Numbered from the stretch's first letter, positions 46,801 to 55,229 are shown. The stretch is DNA of 64,000 bases from Lytechinus pictus (GCF_037042905.1 NC_087246.1:34094001-34158000), one strand, 5' to 3'. Numbers and translations: made by a program. The notes: generated by a model not told the origin, from the letters alone.

Positions 46801-48991
46801 AAATATGAATTACAAATCAAATTGCAAACAGAAAACCTGGGGGGGTGTTTCACAAAGATTTAAATCTGACTTACAGTCGCACTTAAACGCTGATGGCTAC
46901 ATGATGTGTAACACGCAATCTTATTGATCAATACACAGTTGTGTGCGTCCTCTTAGTATGATCTGACCAATGCAGTCATGCCTTTAATACCGCATGCAAC
47001 TAGACATATAAGTGCGACTCTAATATCCCCATCTCACTAGATGGCGATTCCACTGCGATCGTCAAAAATCGACAAAGCGTGGTATAACGTAGCTTGATCG
47101 TGCCTTGATCTTTTCAATCTTCTCCGTCGTACCTTGATCTTTTCTGAAGCGGCAAGGATCGCCACCATCTTTATGGTCGCCACAAAATTTTGAACATGTT
47201 CAAAACTTACGTAGCGAGATCGCGGAGGTGCTAAAGCGCATCACAATCGAGTCATGAGCGTATTACAAACGACATATTCGTAGCTGTAACGGAGCCCCAA
47301 CGCATAAAGCGTATATAAGCGCATTAAAAGCGGCACCGATCGCCCGTGGTTTTCAGGCCCGTTCCCAAGACAATTCTGCTACGCTGCTTCCGTTTACAAG
47401 GCGACTGCCTTGCGCTCGACACGCTTCACACAGCTTTCACCACGACGCTTCCTTCTTTGGGTGGCATGTGGCACACGTTCTCAGCCCGCTACAGGCGTTC
47501 ACGTTGCGCTTTTGCTGCGCCGCTGATGACTGGGCAGCGATTGCGCAACAACCGTCCGTGCTGCTATAAAACGACGTGCCGATGGTGGCGGATTATCATA
47601 TTTGCAACAGATTACGAGGCGATACCACGGCGTTTTCAAACTACCTCCCAGAAAAAGGACCAGAAAAGGGAAAGCTGCCCAAGCTACCCCTCTTAGGCCG
47701 GCGGTTGAAGAGGAAGATCAAGGGGTTATGGTGGTGGTAGAGGGGGTACAGGAGGAGGATGAAAATCTTACTTCTGAGCCAGCTGGAAAGAGAAAAAAGA
47801 CGCTCACATGTCTTGATGACGAAATGGGTTACCTCTGCAGAAATAAATAAATTGATTATGTTTTGAAAATAAATTGAATTCTAACCACAGTGACAGTATA
47901 CAACATCAAATTTTGTTAATGATCCGATCACTAATGTATTGATTGGGAAAGGCAATCTTTAGGGAGATTCTGGCATTGTGCCCCCCTCCCCCTCTCTTTT
48001 TATGAGTGCTCTCACATCAGTAGACTACTTCTTGTCAGCAAATTTGGAAGGAATTTACCAAATATTTTTGAGTGACAAACTTTGTGGAAAAAAATAAACA
48101 GAATATCAAAGATTTTTATGCTCTTTTATGAAATTCTGGATGCATCCCTCATATTAACTCTTAGGCTCATCGACATCTTTTGAATGAAATTTTAAAAATA
48201 TTGTATATTATGACTTAGGTGACAGCCAGGATCGGACCCTGTATCTTTTTGGCCTCCTCCTACTCCTGTCCTCGCATTCAACTTTTAACTGATGTTCTTT
48301 TAGAATGCCAAGATGTATAAGTCCAACCAAATTCTGGACATCCATGTTGGTCGGAGGTTGGCAATCGACTGAAAAATGTGTCATGTGCCGCGATTAGTAT
48401 GCCGATTGCTTGAAATCGTTTCAAGAGCCCATCATGAACGTAACATAATCGCTTCATTCGTAGCACCACCGTACCGAGGTCCTAATTAGCGTATGAGCCT
48501 CGTTGTACGATCGCTTTGATCGCAGAAGCGGCGCATCACATCTGCCTCGAATCGTCGCAAGAAAGTGGCATCGTCGTACTTTCAGCGTATTACCATCGCC
48601 TTCAGCGCAGGTCGGTCGCATAGAAGTTGCAGTGCAATCGTCTCGCAGGCTAAAAATAGAATTCGAGGAAGATTCTGCTACGATTTGCGGGATTTACACA
48701 GATCGCCATGGTCGCCACGATCGCCTTCCTAGTGAGATGGGGGTATTAGTCATACTTAAAATCTTTGTGAAACACCCCCAGGTCTCTGGGCTAATGCAAA
48801 CTTTTTTTAACTAAACTTTTTGAAAACTGGAATAACCGTGTTTCTAGGGTAAAGTGTGTTGATTGAGTGCTGTACGAGTCATCATAGTCACTTGTCACAA
48901 ATTTCTTCTTTCTTCTTGATATAATCTTTGCAGAGAGGTGAGGCCAGACTCCAAGTATACAGGAAGGAAACGATCAGGAAAAGCCTTCTGA
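22787..48991 (+). CDS. BUD23: BUD23 18S rRNA (guanine-N7)-methyltransferase, complete
   Basis: Ten exons (22787-22831, 37148-37185, 37713-37808, 39311-39393, 41296-41392, 42167-42263, 44415-44551, 45047-45095, 45804-45955, 48934-48991) join in phase to 852 nt, 283 residues plus TGA; human BUD23 is 281. Begins [15 protein letters not shown], carries the SAM-binding motif I DIGCGSGLSG (58-67), acidic motif HHWVGMDIS, then [20 protein letters not shown] and [10 protein letters not shown], and ends in a basic tail [23 protein letters not shown]. Known role: with TRMT112 it methylates one guanine of 18S rRNA in the nucleus and aids 40S maturation. Intron 1 is 14.3 kb. Catalytic and substrate motifs look intact. 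Confidence 0.96.
22832..23932. other. BUD23 intron 1, left part
   Basis: Mixed unique and repeat-like sequence; G11 near 23615, a GA-rich patch at 23735-23760, and CACTCACACTAATACGAGG at 23167 shared with 30885. No exon seen. Confidence 0.5.
23941..29081. mobile_element. hAT-type element enclosing a satellite array, 5141 bp
   Basis: Starts TAATGTTGTAAATCGGATC and ends, inverted, TAAGCTTGTAACCGATTTTG; flanked by exact TGTAGAAC at 23933-23940 and 29082-29089. Subterminal zones repeat AAATCGGATCGG-like words in opposing orientation at both ends; deeper, GATCG..GAACAT..GGTGCTAGC..ATTTAGA at 24300-24370 recurs inverted at 28890-28940. Between lies the 110-bp satellite (24497-28815). No transposase. 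Sits in BUD23 intron 1. Confidence 0.85.
24497..28815. repeat. 110-bp satellite, 39 units, higher-order organisation
   Basis: Head-to-tail units with GGCGG(CAT/GGT)CCGCTATCACCAC, GAGGTTGAA(AATAA/GAGAA), ATCATCATAAACGATGTAAG, GCAATAAGCTCCGTC and ACGA(C/T)CTTTCAAAGTT. All are 110 bp except one of 107 (25604). Unit subtypes recur in a seven-unit order: 25054-25820, 25821-26590 and 27691-28460 are near-identical blocks, and 26811-27470 is the same order minus one unit; two-unit inserts separate some blocks. The last unit decays at CACCATGAGTGGG. Short reading frames (62 codons) in it are repeat-derived. Confidence 0.95.
29090..30880. repeat. BUD23 intron 1, degenerate repeats with G/C and A runs
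   Basis: From 29810 to 30230 a ~70-bp unit containing GTCATTTTGTCC.CGTAATATT.GGCAA recurs about five times with variable C and A homopolymers, including about 29 A at 29977-30005. GGCACCGCCCCTAGCTACGCGCC near 29347 and CCCCGCCACTG near 30417 look like hAT ends without partners. Confidence 0.5.
30899..30931. repeat. Perfect hairpin ACGAGGTTAGTATA
   Basis: ACGAGGTTAGTATAT and its inverse meet at 30915. The left arm and preceding CACTCACACTAAT are also found at 23167-23193. Confidence 0.8.
31415..31700. repeat. Segment homologous to 15460-15640
   Basis: TCAAGATGGCGACG (31415) and following words match the MPHOSPH9 upstream region in order; TACGTTAGTAAATGATTTTT at 31669 matches after an insertion. 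Confidence 0.6.
31829..32420. mobile_element. Decayed TTAA MITE interrupted by a LINE-like tail
   Basis: TTTAAATGAGAAGTTCACCC and the next 160 bp match 32904 onward; 31996-32160 (ATTTATTGTCAATTGAAATT, then repeated TACATTATTTACATAGAT) looks inserted; CATATGGGGCAGCTGCTC near 32380 resumes the MITE in inverse. Confidence 0.5.
32904..33405. mobile_element. TTAA-flanked MITE, TTAAAGGGGAAGTTCACCC family
   Basis: Long inverted arms: TTAAAGGGGAAGTTCACCC left, GGGTGAACTTCCCCTTTAA right; AAGAAAGTTATTAGAATT and TGACGTCA appear symmetrically. TTAA fits piggyBac or Kolobok-type targets. Confidence 0.85.
33551..34559. mobile_element. Tc1/mariner-like MITE with nested insertion
   Basis: TACAGTACATGCCAAAAGTT left and inverted ACAGTACAGGCCAAAAGTTT right; ~280-bp inverted arms (CAACCTGAAAG, AAAACCGACT, GCAGAATGCAGT). 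Between about 33843 and 34262 lies a different sequence related to the hairpin element at 50598-51135. Confidence 0.8.
33843..34262. mobile_element. Inserted element related to 50598-51135 hairpin
   Basis: Shares GAAGGTTTACATGGTGG, TCGCTGAAGTGG, TACGGTACACCAT, AGGCGAGAAAGTGGAG and GAGGACCGTAAACCAG in order with one arm of the later hairpin. Non-coding. Confidence 0.65.
34603..37016. mobile_element. TTAA MITE (AAGGWCAAGTCCACC family) split by a hAT element
   Basis: Left arm TTTAAAGGTCAAGTCCACC to 34816; right arm 36628-37016 ending GGTGGACTTGTCCTTTAA. Arms share AAAATTTCATCAAAATC, AATAAGAAAGTTATGACATT and GATGTCA. Interrupted by 34825-36619. Confidence 0.85.
34825..36619. mobile_element. hAT-type element (TAAGCCTGAGTC ends), 1795 bp
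   Basis: TAAGCCTGAGTCATATCGAT left, inverted TAAGCCTGAGTCGAATCGAT right, exact target duplication GTTTTTTA at 34817-34824 and 36620-36627. Subterminal ATCGATCGAACATCGATG words on both sides. Interior has TGCGCATGCGCA (about 35782) next to GATGACGTC; no transposase. Confidence 0.9.
37148..37185 (+). CDS. BUD23: BUD23 exon 2 (38 nt)
   Basis: Acceptor TTATATTCCAG, donor TCTAA|GTAAGT. Encodes [12 protein letters not shown] plus two bases. Confidence 0.95.
37713..37808 (+). CDS. BUD23: BUD23 exon 3
   Basis: Acceptor TTCTATAG, donor [31 protein letters not shown] through FILDIG, the start of SAM motif I. Confidence 0.96.
37967..38430. mobile_element. MITE with CAGGGTTCCCAGC ends
   Basis: CAGGGTTCCCAGC and GCTGGGAACCCTG, with AGGGAAAAAT(C/G) repeats near the left end; flanks share ATTGA. 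BUD23 intron 3. Confidence 0.7.
38645..38787. mobile_element. Short MITE (CCAGGCCCTGTAACATA ends)
   Basis: Inverted GGCCCTGTAACATA.. and ..TATGTTACCGGGCC with TGATTGATC arms. Confidence 0.6.
38787..39042. mobile_element. MITE with TCTTACAAAGAGTTACGATTGATC ends
   Basis: GTCTTACAAAGAGTTACG left, inverted TCTTACAAAGAGTTACAATT right; a partial further copy starts at 39043. Confidence 0.65.
39311..39393 (+). CDS. BUD23: BUD23 exon 4
   Basis: Acceptor CCTTTGTAG, donor GTTAG|GTAAGT. Completes motif I (GCGSGLSG) and encodes [16 protein letters not shown], motif II with the ribose-binding acidic residue. Confidence 0.97.
39911..40679. mobile_element. Nested MITEs in BUD23 intron 4
   Basis: Outer element GGGTGTTTCATAAAGCTGTT ... 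AACAGCTTTATGAAACGGCCCC is interrupted by a TTAA MITE (about 39940-40530; AAGGACAAGTCCACC ... GGTGGACTTGACCTTTAA). The outer element's own hairpin (GACTGGTGATCCTTTCTT) follows at 40530-40650. Confidence 0.8.
40879..40970 (-). mobile_element. Retroposed ~58-nt RNA with poly(A) and 12-bp target duplication
   Basis: Reverse strand: AAGTCAAAAAGGGGCCTAAG, CTTTCGATCCTAGCAGAATC, TTCGTCGGAGGCAAAATG, then about 15 A. Flanked by CTAAAATAATTT on both sides. The same core is at 62890-62937. Confidence 0.7.
41296..41392 (+). CDS. BUD23: BUD23 exon 5
   Basis: Acceptor CTTTTTCAG, donor ATTAG|GTCAGT. Encodes [20 protein letters not shown] and [12 protein letters not shown]. Confidence 0.97.
42167..42263 (+). 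CDS. BUD23: BUD23 exon 6
   Basis: Acceptor CATCTCCAG, donor GCTCTG|GTAAGA. Encodes [20 protein letters not shown] then [13 protein letters not shown]. Confidence 0.97.
42950..43110 (+). mobile_element. Short MITE (CTGGGGA..CATTTCAT family), copy 2
   Basis: CTGGGGAACATTTCATGAAA left, GTTGATGAAGCGCTCCCCTGG-type end right; core TTACTATAGTAAC and CTCAGCCAATCAGAATC shared with 880-1052. Confidence 0.65.
43368..43492. repeat. Two-copy direct repeat
   Basis: TACCCTGG(A/G)(A/T)ACTT(T/C)TGAATAGACTTCCT occurs at 43371 and 43449 with intervening TGAATAGAC. Confidence 0.6.
43995..44083 (-). mobile_element. tRNA-derived SINE head fragment
   Basis: Reverse strand TAGTTCAGTTGCTC (A-box-like) and CTGGGTTCGAAAGCC (B box). 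Anticodon arm not convincing; a SINE head rather than a gene. Confidence 0.5.
44415..44551 (+). CDS. BUD23: BUD23 exon 7
   Basis: Acceptor CCGTTGCAG, donor AAAAA|GTAATA. Encodes [20 protein letters not shown] then the conserved [14 protein letters not shown]. Confidence 0.97.
44905..44983 (-). mobile_element. tRNA-like SINE head fragment
   Basis: Reverse strand GTTAGCTTGGTCAGTG (A-box-like) and GTGGGTTCAAGTCTACCCC (B box and T arm). Confidence 0.5.
45047..45095 (+). CDS. BUD23: BUD23 exon 8 (49 nt)
   Basis: Acceptor TTTTTTTCAG, donor CCCAAG|GTATGT. Encodes [17 protein letters not shown]. Confidence 0.95.
45525..45700. repeat. GA-rich purine tract
   Basis: Long GAAGGA/GGAGAA tract with a G10 run in BUD23 intron 8, just upstream of the exon 9 acceptor. 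Confidence 0.7.
45804..45955 (+). CDS. BUD23: BUD23 exon 9
   Basis: Acceptor TTCTAAAG, donor AAAGG|GTCAGT. Encodes [20 protein letters not shown] and the basic [20 protein letters not shown] tail. The frame stays open for about 220 nt into the intron, but homology ends at the donor. Confidence 0.94.
46290..46395. repeat. TTCA / TTTA tetranucleotide microsatellite
   Basis: Imperfect ATTCATTCATTAATTCATCC-type array in BUD23 intron 9. Confidence 0.8.
47020..48749. mobile_element. Nested inverted-repeat element with CGATCG-rich interior
   Basis: CTAATATCCCCATCTCACTAG left, inverted CTAATACCCCCATCTCACTAG right, followed inward on both sides by GGCGAT(C/T) words. CG content exceeds the surroundings. 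Contains a 3'-exon-like open frame (47602-47850) and possible polyadenylation signals at 47845-47875. Superfamily unassigned. Confidence 0.75.
47602..47850 (+). CDS. Lys/Arg-rich then acidic hypothetical frame inside nested element
   Basis: Open frame from upstream without a clear [23 protein letters not shown] continues to an acidic [16 protein letters not shown] stretch, a KRKK patch and stops after LCRNK, with AATAAA-like words just after. It could be the last exon of a transposon or captured host protein, perhaps nuclear. No family recognised; may be non-functional. Confidence 0.25.
   Translation: MQQITRRYHGVFKLPPRKRTRKGKAAQATPLRPAVEEEDQGVMVVVEGVQEEDENLTSEPAGKRKKTLTCLDDEMGYLCRNK
48934..48991 (+). 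CDS. BUD23: BUD23 exon 10 with stop
   Basis: Acceptor ATCTTTGCAG; encodes [18 protein letters not shown] and TGA. Matches the invariant VRPD..YTGRKR terminus. Confidence 0.95.
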
Positions 48992-50162
48992 GATTGCCAA
49001 TTTGAGGACTTACTCCCGAGTTTGCCACTTTGAGGAATGATCTCTTTCACAGCTGCATTCAGAAATAGCATGCTTACAGACAGTGCTTTTTATCATGATG
49101 AGAGTTCAAGGATGAACTGATGGAATATTTTAAAGTGGAGAAATTTTGCGGATATTCTCCGGAGGCATTTGCTTACGTTTATCAAGGACTCTTTCATCAG
49201 TGTGTACAGGAATACCATTCTTGCAGATGATGCTATTCTTCTAGATCTTGATATGGAGGAACTATTAAGGGGAGATGTTTTGTGGATGTTCTCCAGAAAT
49301 ACTGTCTCAAGTTAATCCAGGAATTCTCTCTTTAAACTGCATACAGAAACTGCACCTTTATAGAAAATGTTTAATCAGAGATCAAGGTATTGGTGAGCTG
49401 AAGGGGAGATATTCTGTGGATATGCTTCAGCGATGCATTTCCATTAGTCCTGAAGTCTATTTGGTTTTGAAAAAAGTAGGCAACTTTTATGAGAGAAACA
49501 TATCAATGAAGGGTTGATGAAAACTCTTCACAAGATTAACAGAGAACTTGATGGATTTTCAAAGCTTTGATTTGTGATAATACCTGCAAGTCGCACCCCA
49601 ATATGTAATGCGCTATTAAATTGTACACAGATCTTGTATGATATCATGTTTTAATGCACTTGCAAAGGACTTGGACATTATTATCTCTGCTTTAGCCTTG
49701 CGGCCTTTTACAGCACACAAGCATTTCAAGAAGTAAATAATATAATATTGAATATATGATAAGATCATTCATATATCATCAGCCACATTTCCTACATGCT
49801 TTTATGAGTGAAAAAATATACTTTTAAACCCTGTGAAAAATTATAATTTAGGAATTAATGGAATTTTTATTACATGACATATGGGGCTGCTACTTGCATG
49901 TGTTTCATGTACAAGGGATCCCTTTTGATACAAGATTCATATGGTCACCAATAGAAAAGATGGAATTGTCAATTCACAACCTCAAGGCCATGGCCCATTG
50001 CAAGAAGAATTGCAACTCAAGAAATCAACTACGAGTACTTAATTATCAACCAATCAGAAGTATGTATTTGGAACTTGCACTTGATGTTTTTGCAATAGAC
50101 CACTGATCTTTTGTGTTAACAATGATGGATGAGAATATTTATCTTTGATGCATGCCAATAAA
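48992..50162 (+). terminator. BUD23 3' UTR with AATAAA
   Basis: Non-repetitive sequence follows the stop; AATAAA at 50157-50162 is the best polyadenylation signal in it. Imperfect internal repeats of a GGGGAGATNTTNTGTGGAT word at 49268 and 49402. Confidence 0.5.
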
Positions 50163-50597
50163 TGTATGTTTATGATTTTAATACTTATATATATTTATTA
50201 ACTAGAGCACATAAAATAATCGAACATGAAGTATATATTTTACTGAGCTCATGGGGAATTAATGTTCTTCAAATTCAAGCCTCTCTTAGTTTTAGTACCC
50301 CCCTCCCTGCCCCCCCCCACCTGCTAAAAATGGTGCTGGTTATTATTCCAGTTTATTACTACATTATATCAATGTGTATGCTAAAAATCGTTTTGATGTG
50401 GAAACTGGATAACATGAAGGAAAAAAAAACATGTTTTAGCAGATGTATTTTGCAATTTTACATTTTTTAAACTGTATTATTGCTTTTTAGTATAATACCA
50501 TTTCTCAAGAATAGAATGGGATCCAAAGTTCAGGATATAGTTTTTCTTTGTTTTCTGATTAGCAATTCATTATAACGTTTGAAAGATAAGTTTTGAT

Positions 50598-51135
50598 AAC
50601 TGATGTGGTTTACGGTTCACCATGTGAAGTGTTATAGAAACAGTGGATAGAAGAAGAGAAGAAATGGATAGGCGAGAAAGTGGAGATTTGAGAGTAGAGT
50701 ATTCTTTCTTGAAAGTAGTCCTGAAAAGGACTGTAAACCAGGAAAGATTGATGAGTTGAGAACAGCTTGAGTAGTAGAGCTAATGAGGAGATGCTGGCTT
50801 GAGTCGGCGAGTAGAGATGATGAGTAGTAGAGAGGCGGCGAGTAGAGATGATGAGTAGTAGAGAGACTCTCTACTACTCATCATCTCTACTCGCCGACTC
50901 AAGCCAGCATCTCCTCATTAGCTCTACTACTCAAGCTGTTCTCAACTCATCAATCTTTCCTGGTTTACAGTCCTTTTCAGGACTACTTTCAAGAAAGAAT
51001 ACTCTACTCTCAAATCTCCACTTTCTCGCCTATCCATTTCTTCTCTTCTTCTATCCACTGTTTCTATAACACTTCACATGGTGTACCGTAAACCACATCA
51101 GCGATTGTACATACCACCATGCAAACCTTCAAACA
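50598..51135. mobile_element. Near-perfect ~500-bp palindrome (fold-back element)
   Basis: Arms GATGTGGTTTACGGT..ACC / GGTGTACCGTAAACCACATC meet near 50872 (GTAGAGAGACTCTCTAC). About 250-bp arms are almost exact, apart from a 30-odd-bp tandem repeat in the left arm near the centre. The right side extends GCGATTGTACATACCACCAT as in 33843-34262. Confidence 0.9.
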
Positions 51136-51254
51136 ACAAGTTTTGATAGGGCTTTTTTTTATAGAAAAATAGAAATTTATAACTGAGATTCAGCTAAGTA
51201 TCCTCAAATGTAAAATAAAAATTATCACAAATATACAGTGGTTGTAAAAAGATT

Positions 51255-51657
51255 TTTATACCCCCGCCAAACAAAGTTTGAAGGGGGTATATAGGAATCA
51301 GCGTACGGTCTGTCCGTTGTAAATCTTGCGCATCGAACTACTTTCTCAATTTTAAACCAATTCTCATGAAACTTGGAACACATATTGGTGTTGGGGTGAA
51401 GATGTGCACGACTTATATTTTAGTGTGTCAGAATTTGTGTTTCCATGGTAACAACATTATATGCCCCAAATTAGGCAAAATTCTGGCGGTTCGAACTACC
51501 TGATTAGTTTTCAACCAATTCTCATGAAATTTTGCTCACACATAGGTCTTGCAGTGAAGATGGCAAGACATTTTGTTTTTCCATGTGTTGGAAACTATTG
51601 CCATGGTAACGGCATTTGGCGGGGGTATTTATCACCTTCAGTGATAGTTCTAGTTTA
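51255..51657. repeat. Dispersed repeat (CCCCCGCCAAA...GGCGGGGGT) with X-box-like motifs
   Basis: Starts TACCCCCGCCAAAC, ends TTTGGCGGGGGTA near 51630; two internal ~160-bp units repeat ACCAATTCTCATGAAA. Each has a CCATGGTAAC word (51443 and 51601). Confidence 0.65.
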
Positions 51658-51893
51658 AAATTGGAATGTTAGATGATACTCCAATATTTTATTGAGCCAT
51701 TACCTATCAATTCTTTAGATGGCCTTTAAAATATTCAAAGGTGGAGATTTCCTTCAAATGGTAAGCTGATCTAGATCTTTGGAGCTTCATGAGCCAATAA
51801 TCAATTACCTTGTTTTTTTTAATTTGAAAAGGGATCTATCGATGCAAAGAATATTGTGAACTGTGCAGGTTGTGACTGTGCTTACTTTGAAAT

Positions 51894-52488
51894 TTAAAGG
51901 AGAATGAAACCCTTGAAACCAGCTGAATCCATATCAAAGAGAAAAATCAAAGAAACATATTGTTCAAAGTTTGAGGAAGATTGAATGAATAATAAGAAAG
52001 TTATGAGCATTTGAATATTGAGATCACTAATGCCATGTAGATCCTCCAATTGGCAATGCAACCAAGATCTGTGATGTCACACACGTACAACTCCCTCATT
52101 ACTTTAGTACTTATTTCAATTATATTCTCACTTTTATAGTCTATCACAAGGTGAGGTGTTCTCTTTATGAGAGGACAAGTACAGAGGTTTCACAACATTA
52201 TATCATTGATGAATCGTTTGTCATATGATTAGAATGAGCAAAAAGAGATGTTTTGGGGTATATTTTCAGTGTCCAAAAGGGGAGAGTTGTTCATCTGTGA
52301 CATCATAGATCTTGGTCGTTGCCAATTGCCAATGGGAGGATCTCCATAGCATTAGTGATCTCGACATTCAAATGCTCATAACTCTTCTATTGCTAGTCCT
52401 ATTTTACTCAAACTTTTGTTGATCTTATTCTTTGATTTTTCTGCTTTCACAAAAGCTAACTTGCTACAAGAGTTTCATTCTCCTTTAA
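51894..52488. mobile_element. TTAA-flanked MITE, AAGGAGAATGAAAC family
   Basis: TTTAAAGGAGAATGAAAC left, GTTTCATTCTCCTTTAA right; AATAAGAAAGTTATGAGCATT and TGTGATGTCACA in the left arm are mirrored on the right. Confidence 0.85.
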
Positions 52489-52830
52489 CCATTTTGCAAT
52501 GTAAGTTGGACCGTTACTGAGAAGTGCTTCGAGATTTTCATGTCATTGGTAGATTTCCTAAAGCTGGGGGTGATGCCTGTAAATTTTGTATAACCATAAA
52601 CCAATCAGCCTTGCGTAGTGTTTGGAACCTGCGGTAATCCTATTGTTTTAGGGTCAGGGATTACATCCATTACATTTTACGTATGATCAATATTTATTTT
52701 ACTAAAAGATTGCCGTTGGCCAATCTTTTGTCTCTCTGGCTCAGCTGCATCATGAAATAAAATTACAGACTTTGAAATGGTGAATGTAATGTTCTTCTTG
52801 ACTTAATTAAAGGAAATAATAATTAGTTAC

Positions 52831-52975
52831 AGAAGGGATGATCACCCCCTCTATAGTTTGAGAATCACCTTTGAACATACAATGTACATATTGATATTGC
52901 TGAATCTAAGAAAATTGTTATCCGCTCCTTTTGCTCTTTGGGCCGCCTCTATCTCTAAATACTGGATCCGCCATT
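52831..52975. mobile_element. hAT-like MITE fragment related to 3072-3203
   Basis: CCCCCTCTATAGTTTGAGAATC..AAGAAAATTGTTATC and CTGGATCCGCCA on the right. Confidence 0.4.
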
Positions 52976-53082
52976 CGTACTAGTTTGTACACTAAATGGA
53001 AATCGTGAAATATAATTTCCATTTTCGAAACTAGAGTATTTCAAGTAATTTATGGATATGTGTACATGTATGCATTTGCTGT

Positions 53083-53380
53083 GGGAAGGGGGGGGGGGGG
53101 GGGATGGGCGATGGGAATGTCAGAGAGAGGGAGAGGAAAAGCTTGAGAGAGAGAGCATGGGATATACAGAGCGGAAAGAGAAAGTGCTTGAGAAACAGAT
53201 TTGGGAGTGTGTGTGAGAGAAAAAGGAGGGGTCAAATTGATTAAGAGAAGAAATAATTACAAGTGAGTAGAGATAGGGTGTTGACTATTCACACCAGTAG
53301 GAGAAAGATAAAAATGAGGAAATCGAGATAGGGGGAGGTAAAAGTGAAAGAATCAAGACTTGGGGCAAGAAAAAAAGGTT
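53083..53380. repeat. G20 run and GA-rich tract
   Basis: GGGAAGGGGG.. run at 53085-53103, then GAGAGAGAGG-rich sequence; reading frames on the other strand are Pro/Ser artefacts. Confidence 0.7.
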
Positions 53381-53747
53381 AAAAAAAAAGCCATTATGTA
53401 AATGCATTTGGATTAGTTGAAGTCAATTTAACTACCGGTAAATCAGGAATTTTAAACATCTGAAATGCATCTTTGTTGTTTGCTTTCTTTTTTTTCCTTT
53501 CATTTTCAAATAAGCTTGGTCTTTAAAAACTAACTTTTCCAAGAATCGAAGTGATTCAATAGGCTAATTCAAACAAAATTACAATGATTGAGGTCAGAAA
53601 CGAATGGGAAGAGCTTTCTTTCGTAAAGTGGTCCGTTATTCATCAAGATATATATTTCTTGGTATGGGTACCACCAAACGGTAAAGAATTTCCATGTGAC
53701 GTAACAAGCGGTCATGTTGGATGACATAACAATGGGATACCTGTGCA

Positions 53748-54349
53748 TTAAAGGGAAATCCTACCCAAATAAAAACTTGTTTTATAAGGAACAGAAAAAT
53801 CAGACAAGTTGATAGGTGAAAGTTTGAACAATATTGGACAAACAACAAGAAAGTTATGCATTTTTAAAAGTTGTAAATATTGGTAATCACTATACCCATG
53901 GAGACTTCAAATTGGCCGCATATGGGATGTCATGGTGATGTAAGGCAAGGACTACTCTTCCATGTACTCCAATACATATGATGCCTAAAATGTCATTTTT
54001 CCTAAAAGTTTTATTTCAAATAATATTTTTCTTTCATGAGGACATAAAACAATATACTACCTGGGTTATATTTAGATTAATGCCCCAGGGGAATGGGTAC
54101 ATAGGAGAAAACCACAAATCCCTGATAATAAAGTACATGGCCTATGGGAAAGTTGTCCTTGCCCCTTGTCATAATTTACTTACTCAGTTGCCAATTTGAA
54201 ATCTACATAGTATTAGTGATCTCAATTTTAAAGCAGCTATAACTTTCTTATTGCTTGTCCGATTTCTTTCAAACTTTCACCATTCTGTTTAATTTATTTT
54301 TCTCCTTCCTAACACAACATTTTATGGCCAAGACTGGATTCCCCTTTAA
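53748..54349. mobile_element. TTAA-flanked MITE, AAGGGAAATCC family
   Basis: TTAAAGGGAAATCC left, GGATTCCCCTTTAA right; AAGAAAGTTATGCATT and GATGTCATGGTGATG in the left arm, ATAACTTTCTTATTGCTTG in the right. Confidence 0.8.
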
Positions 54350-54607
54350 ACAATAAAAAACAATGATTGATCACTGATGCACTGGTTTTTATCGTTTTTC
54401 CTCCTATTGTATACCCCTTCACTGCCATTGAGCTAACACAACATGTAGTGTGCAGTAGCTACCTGCTCTCATGCGTGGAGTATGGTGATCATGGATATTT
54501 TTCAGATAGTCAAGAGTTCCATTTGATTAAAAAAAAACTAAACTATTGTCGATTATTTTCACTAGGAAATGTCTGCTTCTCATTCTGTCAGAAGCAAATT
54601 TATCAAC

Positions 54608-55229
54608 CTCAAGTCCACCCCAGAAAAAATGTCGATTTGAATCAATAGAGAAAAATAAAACAAGCATGCTGAAAATAGAGAAATAAAGAAAAATAAAACA
54701 AGCATGCTGAAAATTTCATCAAAATCGGATGTAAAATACGAAAGTTATGACATTTTAAAGTTTCAATTATTTTTCACAAAACAGTTATATGCACAATTCA
54801 GTGACATGCAAAAGAGAGTCGATGTCCCGTGCTCACTATTTCTTTTTATTGTTTGAATTACACAATATTTCATTTTATAAACAGATTTGGCAATAATGAC
54901 CAACTTGACTGAACCAGTAAGTGCTTAAATAATGGTAATTACACATGTTCAGGGAGGAATAAAATGTTTCACAGGACAATGAAGGAAAAATTAGAATTTT
55001 TCATATTTTAGATAATAAAAATACTTAAGAAATAGTGATATCATCAGTCTCCTCATTTGCATACAGAACAGGATTACTGCAGATAACTGTTTTGTGAAAT
55101 TAAGCAAAAATAAAAAATGTCAGAACTTGCTGAGTTTTACTTTCGATTTTGAAGAAATTTTCAATGTTTTGCTTGTTGGATTTTTCTCCTTTTATTCAAA
55201 TCGACTGTTGGGGTGGATTTGTCCTTTAA
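54608..55229. mobile_element. TTAA MITE, AAGTCCACCCC family, 5'-truncated
   Basis: CAAGTCCACCCCAGAAAAAA.. ATAAAACAAGCATGCTGAAA (this short block duplicated at 54645-54712) ... GGGTGGATTTGTCCTTTAA. Confidence 0.75.

Larger units (their letters stand above)
46836..48782. mobile_element. MITE (GGGTGTTTCACAAAG family) carrying a nested element
   Basis: CCTGGGGGGGTGTTTCACAAAG left and inverted CCTGGGGGTGTTTCACAAAG right. Left arm to 47019 resembles 14289-14780; the right arm is only 33 bp beyond the nested element. Confidence 0.75.
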
